DNA from: Sphingomonas sp.
GTDB taxonomy: Bacteria; Pseudomonadota; Alphaproteobacteria; Sphingomonadales; Sphingomonadaceae
Direction of reading: 5' to 3'
NCBI GenBank assembly: GCA_013822915.1
Contig: PNLG01000329.1
Coordinates: forward strand, 1 to 6,557
DNA: 6,557 bases
Below the pieces are notes generated by a model, which saw only the letters and a list, made by a program, of their open reading frames with translations, did no database searches and had not been told where the DNA came from. Positions 1-5,222 of the stretch are shown here, one piece after another (position 1 is the first letter of the stretch; each line of letters opens with the position of its first letter). Made by a program: the position numbers and the translations under genes.

Positions 1-464
1 CGGGGCGATGCCGCCCGCTCCAGCGCCGCGCGGGTGATCCGCCATTCGGGCGGCTCCAGCCGAACGAAGCGGGCGACGCCCCCTGCCCGCTCGACCAGCG
101 GCAGATAGGCGTCATACATCGGCTGAAACAGGATCACTTCGTCGCCGGGCGACACAATCGCGAGGATGGCGGCGGCCAGCGCCTCGGTCGCGCCCGACGT
201 GACGATGACTTCCTGCGCCGACAGGTCCAGCCCCTGATGCGTGGCATAATGATCCGCAACCGCCTGGCGCAGCACGGGCAGGCCAGCCATCGGCGGATAT
301 TGGTTCGACTCGCTCAGCAGCGCGCGTGCCGCCTCCTGCAAGACATCGGCGGGGCCTTTGCCATCGGGGAAACCCTGGCCCAGATTGACCGCGCCCAGGC
401 TGCGAGCGCGCGCCGACATCGCTTCAAAAATTGTGGTGCCGAGGCGTGCGTAAACAGGGTTCAT
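1..464 (-). CDS. PLP-dependent class I/II aminotransferase, N-terminal part
   Basis: This is the first 154 codons of a fold-type I PLP enzyme, cut off by the left edge of the window. Visible family motifs are TTIFEAMS near residues 10-17, NLGQGFPDG at 27-35, the substrate-gate stretch NQYPPMAGLPVLRQAV at 54-69, the cofactor-phosphate loop TSGATEAL at 89-96, and DEVILFQPMYDAY at 108-120. This combination is typical of the aspartate/kynurenine/methionine aminotransferase branch (YbdL/KAT-like). The Schiff-base lysine and the C-terminal domain lie outside the window, so the substrate cannot be told. The ATG at 464 is chosen because MNPVYARLGTTIFE matches the usual family start; no clear Shine-Dalgarno is seen. 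It lies 53 bases downstream of the unknown gene at 518-985 and may share its transcript. Confidence 0.9.
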   Translation of the reverse strand, partial: MNPVYARLGTTIFEAMSARARSLGAVNLGQGFPDGKGPADVLQEAARALLSESNQYPPMAGLPVLRQAVADHYATHQGLDLSAQEVIVTSGATEALAAAILAIVSPGDEVILFQPMYDAYLPLVERAGGVARFVRLEPPEWRITRAALERAASP

Positions 465-517
465 CGGCGACACGGTATAGCCGCGATTTCGCGCGCGTCA
501 CCTGCCCGCGCGCCGTC

Positions 518-985
518 TCAGCCGCGCTTCAGCTTCGCCGCCAGCATGCGGTGTTCGGTGCGCAGTTCGGTGTCAACATCCACGCAAAACGCGACCATCG
601 CGGCCAGAATCGTGTCATTATACTTCTCACCACTCGTCCGCACCTGACGCTCGGCGCGTTGCATGTCGGCGCGGTTGACCTGAGCGCGGCTGGCCAAAGT
701 GGCGAGGCTGGCGAGGCTGGTATTCGCGCGCGCGCGCGCCGCCGACGACGCGCGCGGTGCGGCGCCCGCCGCAACGGCCTTGCGGATCGCGGGAATGTCG
801 AGGTCAAATTCGTCGATGATGACTTGCGATTTACGGACGATGGCGTTGAGTTTGAGCACGGTTGCCTTGGTAAAGGGCGAGCTGAGCTGATCGGGGCCCT
901 GTTCAACGAACTTTTCGCGGACCGGCGCCGATAGCGGCAGCATCGGCACACGAACCACCGGCCCCCGGCTGAGCAGCGACGGCAT
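518..985 (-). CDS. Hypothetical helical protein of unknown function
   Basis: I do not recognise this 155-residue protein. The frame has alphaproteobacterial codon use, and from about residue 30 on it reads like a real alpha-helical protein: LKLNAIVRKSQVIIDEFDLD, then an Ala/Arg-rich linker, then a long charged helix ending in the tail HRMLAAKLKRG. No membrane segment, signal peptide or catalytic motif is evident from this start. The start is uncertain. The ATG at 985 has a G-rich stretch (GGCGGGA) just upstream, and an ATG at 943 is the next choice. The open frame also continues upstream to an ATG at 1135, but that part is antisense to conserved secretin sequence. The 5' end abuts the broken end of the gspD remnant, so the gene may have lost its own promoter or N-terminus. 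It probably precedes the aminotransferase in a transcript. Confidence 0.6.
   Translation of the reverse strand: MPSLLSRGPVVRVPMLPLSAPVREKFVEQGPDQLSSPFTKATVLKLNAIVRKSQVIIDEFDLDIPAIRKAVAAGAAPRASSAARARANTSLASLATLASRAQVNRADMQRAERQVRTSGEKYNDTILAAMVAFCVDVDTELRTEHRMLAAKLKRG
725..739. repeat. Alternating CG dinucleotide tract
   Basis: Seven CG steps plus a final C form a strict alternating pyrimidine-purine run. Such runs can adopt Z-DNA under negative supercoiling and are prone to slippage. It lies inside the unknown minus-strand gene, where it encodes part of the Ala/Arg-rich linker. Two tandem copies of a 9-base unit (ggcgaggct) lie just to its left at about 702-719 and encode the repeated Leu-Ala-Ser residues of the same protein. 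It is most likely just low-complexity coding DNA. Confidence 0.5.
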
Positions 986-1049
986 TGATCCCGCCCCCGC
1001 CAACCGCCAATCCCGCGCGACCGGGGCGACCGCAGGCGTTGACCAGGAT

Positions 1050-1983
1050 GGCGGCGGCGCGCCCGCACAAGGCGGCGCGGTGCCCGCCATCATCACCAGC
1101 GATGACAATAACAACGCGATCATCGTGTTCGGCACCCCGCGCGTCTACGCCCTGATCGAAGCCGCACTGCGCCAGCTCGACGTGCCGCCGGTGCAGGTGT
1201 TGATCGAAGCGGCGATCACCGAAGTCGGGCTGACCGATGACCTGCGCTACGGCGTGCAGTGGAATTTCACCAGCGGCAATACCAACACCGTGCTGACCGA
1301 ATCGACCACGGCAACCGATGTTGCGCAGCAAGTGCCGGGATTTTCGTTTCTGTTCGCGCGCACCGGGCTGAACGCGGTGCTCAATACGCTCGCGACCAAG
1401 ACCAAGATCAATGTCGTGTCCGCGCCCAAGCTGCTGGTGCTGAACAACCAGACTGCGGTGCTTCAGGTCGGCGATCAGGTGCCGGTGCTAACGCAAAGCT
1501 CGACCTCGACCGTGGCGGGCAATGCGCCCGTTATCAACGCGATCGAATATCGCGACACCGGCGTCATTTTGAAAGTAACGCCGCGCGTGAATGCGTCGGG
1601 GGGTAGTGTTGCTCGACATTTCGCAGGAAGTCAGCGACGTCAATCTCCAGCGCACCGCCGGGTCGGGTGTCGCCTCGCCGACGATCTCCACACGCAAGAT
1701 CAGCACATCGGTCGCGGTGAAGGACAACGAGGTGCTGGCGCTTGGCGGGTTGATCCGTAACACCGAAAGCCGGGACAAGATAGGCTTTCCATTCCTCTCG
1801 GCCCTGCCCGTGGTCGGCGGGCTGTTCGGGCGGCAGGCAAAGAATATCGACCGCACCGAGCTGATCGTCATCCTGAAGCCGCGCGTTGTCCGCTCGATCG
1901 AGGATGGGCGCGCGGTGACTGATGAACTGCGGCGAAAAATCCGCAGTCTGGAGCCGTTTGCCTCGACTGGTCAGATGCCGTGA
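1050..1983 (+). pseudogene. gspD: T2SS secretin GspD remnant, 5'-truncated and frameshifted
   Basis: This encodes the C-terminal half of the outer-membrane secretin of type II secretion. A Gly-rich linker (about 1050-1079) leads into the second half of the N3 domain (SDDNNNAIIVFGTP), then VQVLIEAAITEV and the secretin core with VLNNQTAVLQVGDQVPVLTQ. After a frame change come the secretin signature PFLSALPVVGGLFG and the tail ELIVILKPRVV. A full GspD has about 650-750 residues; here N0, N1, N2 and half of N3 are missing, and the space upstream is taken by a minus-strand gene. The frame changes within a run of six G at 1598-1603. With five G the protein would read NASGVVLLDISQEVSDV, which fits the family exactly, so one extra G is the simplest explanation. 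As read, the first frame runs on to a stop at 1758-1760. There is no signal peptide, promoter or Shine-Dalgarno. It is probably non-functional, with sequencing error as an alternative for the frameshift only. Confidence 0.85.
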
Positions 1984-2822
1984 CTGCGCAGCGGCGCGGC
2001 GAATGCGGCTATGCGCTGTTGGCGGCGGTGGCCAGCATCGCGCTGCTCGCGTCGCTTGCGCTGATGATGCTGCTGGCGAGCCGAGGCACGATCGTGATGG
2101 CGGCGGCTGAGACGGATCAGGCGCGGTTGCGGGCAGCGGCCGATGGTGGCATCGCGCTTGCGCTACAAGGATTGTTGCAACCCGATTTGCGCCAGCGCTG
2201 GGCGATTGACGGCAAGCCACGGGGGGTGCGCTTTGGCGATTATGACCTCGCGATCGCGATTGTGGATGAACGCGGAAAATTGCCGCTCAACCGGCTCAAC
2301 CGTGATCAGTCGGCGGCGATGTTTTCCGCCTTTGGCCTGACGGGGGTGGACCGCGACATCGCCGTTGACAGCTTTCTCGACTGGCGCGATCAGGACGACG
2401 ACACCAACCCCCAAGGCGCCGAGATCGACTATTATGCGGACAAGGGGATTGCCCCGCGCAATGGCCCGCTACGCTCGGTCGGCGAACTGGCGCTGATTCG
2501 CGGCGTCGGGCCAGCGGTGGCGGCGCGGATCATCCCGGTCGCGACGGTCGATTTTGGCCCCAAGGGCGATTTCGACCCCCGCTTTGCCAGCGCCGTCGCG
2601 CGCCGGATCATGGCCGATCAGGACGACGAGGCCGATGTCCCCAATGGCGTTACGCCCCGGATTTCAGCGCCGGTCGGCGACCGTGACAGCCTGATCGACC
2701 ACCCGCTCACGATCATTGTCGAGGCGAGCATCGACGGCGGCCGCGCCCGCACCCGGCGCCGCCTGACCGTCTCGCTGACTGGGATCGACGAGCGGCCCTA
2801 TCTGGTGCTGGGCGGGGAGTGA
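1980..2822 (+). CDS. gspK: T2SS minor pseudopilin GspK
   Basis: GspK sits at the tip of the type II secretion pseudopilus with GspI and GspJ. The 280-residue product has a type IV prepilin-like start: a short charged leader ending in Gly10, then a hydrophobic helix at 11-33 beginning YALLAAVASIALLASLALMM. Position +5 after the cleavage site is Ala rather than Glu, as expected for GspK and unlike the other pseudopilins. The large GspK domain is recognisable from KLPLNRLN (100-107), FLDWRDQDDD (132-141), the GAEIDYY region (146-152) and a helix-hairpin-helix-like SVGELALIRGVG (166-177). The length is near the family norm and the frame is intact. The GTG start overlaps the gspD stop (GTGA), so translation would be coupled. 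Directly following gspD is unusual, since GspE-J normally lie between, and no gspL follows. Without those partners it is probably a relic. Confidence 0.87.
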   Translation: MTAQRRGECGYALLAAVASIALLASLALMMLLASRGTIVMAAAETDQARLRAAADGGIALALQGLLQPDLRQRWAIDGKPRGVRFGDYDLAIAIVDERGKLPLNRLNRDQSAAMFSAFGLTGVDRDIAVDSFLDWRDQDDDTNPQGAEIDYYADKGIAPRNGPLRSVGELALIRGVGPAVAARIIPVATVDFGPKGDFDPRFASAVARRIMADQDDEADVPNGVTPRISAPVGDRDSLIDHPLTIIVEASIDGGRARTRRRLTVSLTGIDERPYLVLGGE

Positions 2823-3524
2823 GGGCGGGGTAATCGCCCGCACCGCGCCCCCGCGCGCGATCCGCAGCACCGGCAGCCCCCAGGGTGCAAAAACGCCCGG
2901 CGAAGCCGCCGAAGCCGGGCGCGCCGTTGAGGCGGTCACCGAACCGGCACTGGCAAAAGCTGCGGCTCCCTGCCCCGGCGCCCAGCCCGCCCCGCCCGGT
3001 CGACGGTAAAAGATATGCGCGCCGATTTTGACCACCCTGGTCAGCCCAAGCGCCCAGCCGGGCGAAACATAATCGGCATGGTAATTGAGCGCATCACCCA
3101 CCAGCGACGGGCCGCCGCCGCGCAGCACCCGCGCCGCCACCAGTCGCGCCGCGCTAAGGCTGCGCGCGCTGCGGGGCCGTGACAATGATCCATCGCACGT
3201 AAAGGTGAACTGGCACCCGGTGCGCCGCGACGCGCCCTGATACACCACGCCGCACACCGATTTGGGGAAATCGGGCGCGCGCACGCGGTTCAGCACCACC
3301 TGCGCCACGGCCTCCTGCCCCGCCAAGGGTTCATTGCCCGCTTCATAACTGATCGCGGTCGCCAGACATTCAATCGCCTGAGGGTCGCCAAGATCGGCAG
3401 GCGCGGATTCAAACGGAGCGTCCTGAGCCCATATCGGGGCTGCCCACCCGGCACAGGCAATGGCGCCTGCCCGCACGGCCGCGTTGCCAAGCCCTGCGAT
3501 CAATCGGATCCACGCCCTCGTCAT
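2664..3524 (-). CDS. SleB/CwlJ-type cell wall hydrolase, probably extended by a frameshift
   Basis: This is a secreted hydrolase of the SleB/CwlJ (Hydrolase_2) family, which cleaves peptidoglycan. After a signal-peptide-like N-terminus ending near PIWA/QDA (residue 33), the domain spans about residues 50-173. It contains CLATAISYEAGNEP with the expected catalytic Glu61, AVAQVVLNRVR, FPKSVCGVVYQG, TGCQFTFTCDGS and ALNYHADYVSPGW. The start is the ATG at 3524, just behind a strong GGGGAGG; a GTG at 3545 is in frame but lies at the predicted promoter. The last 110 or so residues are low complexity: the frame passes through an intrinsic terminator (2889-2921) and the final 159 bases are antisense to gspK. 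Removing one base from the G-rich run at 2986-2999 would give a tail EPQLLPVPVR and a TGA at 2936-2938, about 195 residues in all. I think that shorter form is ancestral. The catalytic domain is complete either way. Confidence 0.85.
   Translation of the reverse strand: MTRAWIRLIAGLGNAAVRAGAIACAGWAAPIWAQDAPFESAPADLGDPQAIECLATAISYEAGNEPLAGQEAVAQVVLNRVRAPDFPKSVCGVVYQGASRRTGCQFTFTCDGSLSRPRSARSLSAARLVAARVLRGGGPSLVGDALNYHADYVSPGWALGLTRVVKIGAHIFYRRPGGAGWAPGQGAAAFASAGSVTASTARPASAASPGVFAPWGLPVLRIARGGAVRAITPPSLPAQHQIGPLVDPSQRDGQAAPGAGAAAVDARLDNDRERVVDQAVTVADRR
2889..2921 (-). terminator. Intrinsic terminator for minus-strand transcription
   Basis: Read on the minus strand, an 8-bp perfect GC stem (CGCCCGGC pairing with GCCGGGCG), with a 12-base loop, is followed directly by five T. 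That is a classical Rho-independent terminator. The plus strand has no T run after the stem, so it works in one direction only. It lies inside the hydrolase frame as sequenced, but 14 bases after the stop that a one-base frame correction would restore, so it most probably ends the hydrolase transcript. Confidence 0.8.
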
Positions 3525-3525
3525 G

Positions 3526-3534
3526 CCCCTCCCC
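3526..3534 (-). promoter_or_regulatory. Strong Shine-Dalgarno that decides the hydrolase start
   Basis: On the minus strand GGGGAGGGG ends one base before the ATG at 3524. Its AGG-rich core complements the 16S rRNA tail at short spacing. The GTG at 3545 has nothing comparable, so this site favours the shorter protein start. Confidence 0.6.
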
Positions 3535-3545
3535 AATAAGGCCAC

Positions 3546-3574
3546 AGCATAGCGCGGTCATCGCCCGTCGTCAG
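3546..3574 (-). promoter_or_regulatory. Candidate sigma-70-type promoter for the cell wall hydrolase
   Basis: On the minus strand CTGACG (3574-3569) is separated by 17 bases from TATGCT (3551-3546); each hexamer matches its consensus at four of six positions. Transcription would start near 3538-3540, leaving a leader of roughly 15 bases that carries the Shine-Dalgarno for the ATG at 3524. The site lies in the only sizeable gap on this side (3525-3635), which otherwise holds a weak inverted repeat (GGTTCTC / GGGAACC) without a T run. It implies that the hydrolase can be transcribed independently of the upstream operon. Confidence 0.45.
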
Positions 3575-3635
3575 CGGGGAAATAGTGGCATGGTTCCCAC
3601 ATGCGAGGCTTGGCTTAGGAGAACCGCGCCCAGGC

Positions 3636-4556
3636 TTACCGCTCGGCCATGGGCGCGGGGCGGGCGTTGTCGACAAGGCGGAAGCCGATGTGATCGGTGC
3701 CGAGATCGCGCTCCTGAAACTGGCGCGCGGCAGGGCGGTAGCGCGCGCAGTAATTGGCGGCGCACAAATATGATCCGCCCTTGATCACATTGACCGGCTG
3801 GCCGGGCCGCGCGGCGGCGGTGGTCCATTCCCAGACATTGCCAATCATGTCGTGCAAGCCAAAGGGATTGGCCGGAAAACAGCCCACCGGCGCACGCGCG
3901 GCAAAGCCGTCTTCACCTGTGTCGCGGGCCGGGAAGACGCCCTGATAATAGTTCGCAGTCGGTTTGCCCGCAGCATCCTTGGGCTCGGGCAGAGCCTTGG
4001 CACCGGCACGCGCGGCGAATTCCCACTGCTCCTCGCTCGGCAAGCTCAGCCGCGCCCAGCGGGCATAGGCGAGCGCGTCATTATAGGTGACCTGCACCAC
4101 CGGGTCGCGCTCCCGCCCGGCAATCGCGCTTTGCGGGCCCGAGGGGTGACGCCAGTTTGCCCCCGGCACCCAACCCCACCAGTTGCGATTGTCAGGCGTC
4201 GGCACCCGGAACACTGCGGAGCCGGGCTGAAGCATTTCCGGCGGCGCGCCGGGTAGCGCGGGCGGATCGCGCTCGGCCTCGGTGCGATAACCGGTGGCGG
4301 CAACAAAGGCGGCGAACTGGGCATTGGTGACCTCGGTCCGGCTCATCCAGAAGCCATTAACCGCGACCTCATGCGGCGGCCCCTCCTCAGGGTAGCGGGC
4401 AGCCTCACCCATGGTGAAACGGCCGCCAGGGATCCAGACCATCGCTGGCTTGGCCAGCCCGGTGCAACTCGCGGCGGCTTGCACTTGGGAGTCCGCAACC
4501 TCAGCTCCGTCGCAAGCGGCAAGGGCCAGCAGCAGCGGGAAGAGCAGCAGCCGCAT
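3636..4556 (-). CDS. Formylglycine-generating enzyme (SUMF1 family), lipoprotein form
   Basis: FGE oxidises a cysteine of sulfatases to formylglycine, their catalytic residue, using oxygen and copper. This 306-residue protein has the FGE-sulfatase fold: MVWIPGGRFTMGE (39-51), PHEVAVNGFWMSRTEVTNAQF (61-81), LPSEEQWEFAARAG (172-185), FGLHDMIGNVWEWT (232-245), and GGSYLC...YCARYRPAAR near the end. Cys265 and Cys270 sit five residues apart, exactly like the copper-binding catalytic pair of aerobic FGEs, which separates it from the many SUMF1-domain proteins that lack them. The N-terminus is a lipoprotein signal with lipobox LAAC (12-15). Asp follows the Cys, which in enterobacteria keeps lipoproteins in the inner membrane. 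The ATG overlaps the tetR stop by one base (TGATG), so the genes are coupled; a GTG one codon earlier is also possible. No sulfatase lies in the window. Confidence 0.88.
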   Translation of the reverse strand: MRLLLFPLLLALAACDGAEVADSQVQAAASCTGLAKPAMVWIPGGRFTMGEAARYPEEGPPHEVAVNGFWMSRTEVTNAQFAAFVAATGYRTEAERDPPALPGAPPEMLQPGSAVFRVPTPDNRNWWGWVPGANWRHPSGPQSAIAGRERDPVVQVTYNDALAYARWARLSLPSEEQWEFAARAGAKALPEPKDAAGKPTANYYQGVFPARDTGEDGFAARAPVGCFPANPFGLHDMIGNVWEWTTAAARPGQPVNVIKGGSYLCAANYCARYRPAARQFQERDLGTDHIGFRLVDNARPAPMAER

Positions 4557-5182
4557 CACCGCACATCCGCGCGCTGCACGATGTCGCCGACCAGCTGCTT
4601 GACTGCGGCGACTGTCGTCTCAGCGGATAACGCCTCATCCTGCCGCAACAAGCGCCAGTTATCGAAGCTGCACGCCATCAGAATCGCGCGCCCCGGCGGC
4701 GTGTGGGTCCGCATAGCTTCAGGCAAAATTGCATCGAGCATGCGCTTCTCGGCGGCATAGAGGCGGCGATATTTGGCCGCGACGAACGGGGAACTGTAGC
4801 GCTGCATGACGGCGGAAATGCGAAAAATTGCTGCTGCCTCGTTGATGGCGCAGCGCCGGTCAATCAGTTCGGAAAGCTGACCCTGCCAATGATCGGAATG
4901 ATAGGGCGCAACCAGTAGCGGCTGGTAGGCCGCGACCAGCAGATCGTCGATTGCGGAGAGGATCGCGTCCTTTTCCTCGAAATGGCGAAACACCGTGCGC
5001 AGGCTGATCCCGGACCGTTCGGCGATCTCGACGGCGCCTGGGTTAGGATTGCCCGCCGCCACAAGTTCCACCATCGTCTTGATAATCGTCGAGCGCGTGA
5101 CGACACTGCGCGCCCGGCGGCCATCAGGCACCGGCGCGGCGGTCTCCAGCACCGTTTTTATTGCATAAGCGGGGTGGTTCAT
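4556..5182 (-). CDS. TetR/AcrR-family transcriptional regulator
   Basis: This 208-residue protein carries a TetR-type DNA-binding domain at about residues 22-75. The recognition part is EIAERSGISLRTVFRHFEEKDAIL (52-75), with the FRHF-x-x-KD sequence typical of the family. The remaining 130 residues are the helical ligand-binding and dimerisation domain, which is too variable to name a ligand. The start is the ATG at 5182, which has GAGAAG five bases upstream; a TTG at 5233 in the same frame has no support and would overlap the previous gene. Its position between a thioredoxin-fold enzyme and an FGE, with only 40 bases before it and an overlap after it, suggests it regulates this operon, including itself. 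A 10-base palindrome in the 40-base gap is a candidate binding site. TetR proteins are usually repressors released by a small molecule. Confidence 0.92.
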   Translation of the reverse strand: MNHPAYAIKTVLETAAPVPDGRRARSVVTRSTIIKTMVELVAAGNPNPGAVEIAERSGISLRTVFRHFEEKDAILSAIDDLLVAAYQPLLVAPYHSDHWQGQLSELIDRRCAINEAAAIFRISAVMQRYSSPFVAAKYRRLYAAEKRMLDAILPEAMRTHTPPGRAILMACSFDNWRLLRQDEALSAETTVAAVKQLVGDIVQRADVR

Positions 5183-5187
5183 AACTG

Positions 5188-5193
5188 CTTCTC
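5188..5193 (-). promoter_or_regulatory. Shine-Dalgarno that decides the tetR start
   Basis: GAGAAG on the minus strand lies five bases before the ATG at 5182, at normal spacing. It makes that ATG preferable to the in-frame TTG at 5233, which lies within the coding end of the preceding gene. Confidence 0.55.
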
Positions 5194-5206
5194 GCGTGAC
5201 CAACGC

Positions 5207-5216
5207 GCAAATTTGC
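5207..5216. promoter_or_regulatory. Perfect palindrome, candidate TetR operator
   Basis: GCAAATTTGC is a perfect 10-base palindrome in the 40-base gap between the DsbA-like gene and tetR. On the minus strand it overlaps a -35-like TTGGCA, although no good -10 follows. It is an AT-rich island in GC-rich DNA. TetR regulators usually bind palindromes of 14-20 bases close to their own gene, so this could be the core of an operator. It is short enough to occur by chance. Confidence 0.25.
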
Positions 5217-5222
5217 CAAGGA

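Noticed and set aside
237..934. Overlapping plus-strand open frames opposite the aminotransferase and the unknown gene
   Set aside because: They are Arg/Ala-rich, show no family motif, and lie opposite better-coded minus-strand genes; they result from high GC content.
903..1331. Minus-strand open frame of 142 codons across the start of the secretin remnant
   Set aside because: It is rich in Gly, Ala, Arg and His, as expected from the antisense of a conserved plus-strand secretin, and has no recognisable domain.
1564..2220. Long minus-strand open frame opposite gspD and gspK
   Set aside because: Its composition is Pro/Arg/Ser-rich with no motif, and both strands overlap where GspD and GspK are clearly coded on the plus strand.
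2823..2839. Small GC hairpin right after the gspK stop (GGGCG / CGCCC)
   Set aside because: It has only five base pairs and no T run on the plus strand, so it is not supported as a terminator for gspK.
3545..3545. GTG at 3545 as start of the cell wall hydrolase
   Set aside because: It lies at the predicted -10 element and lacks a Shine-Dalgarno, while the ATG at 3524 has a strong one.
3590..3635. Inverted repeat after the FGE stop (GGTTCTC / GGGAACC)
   Set aside because: The stem is short with a G-T pair and a loop of about 20 bases, and no T run follows, so I do not call it a terminator.
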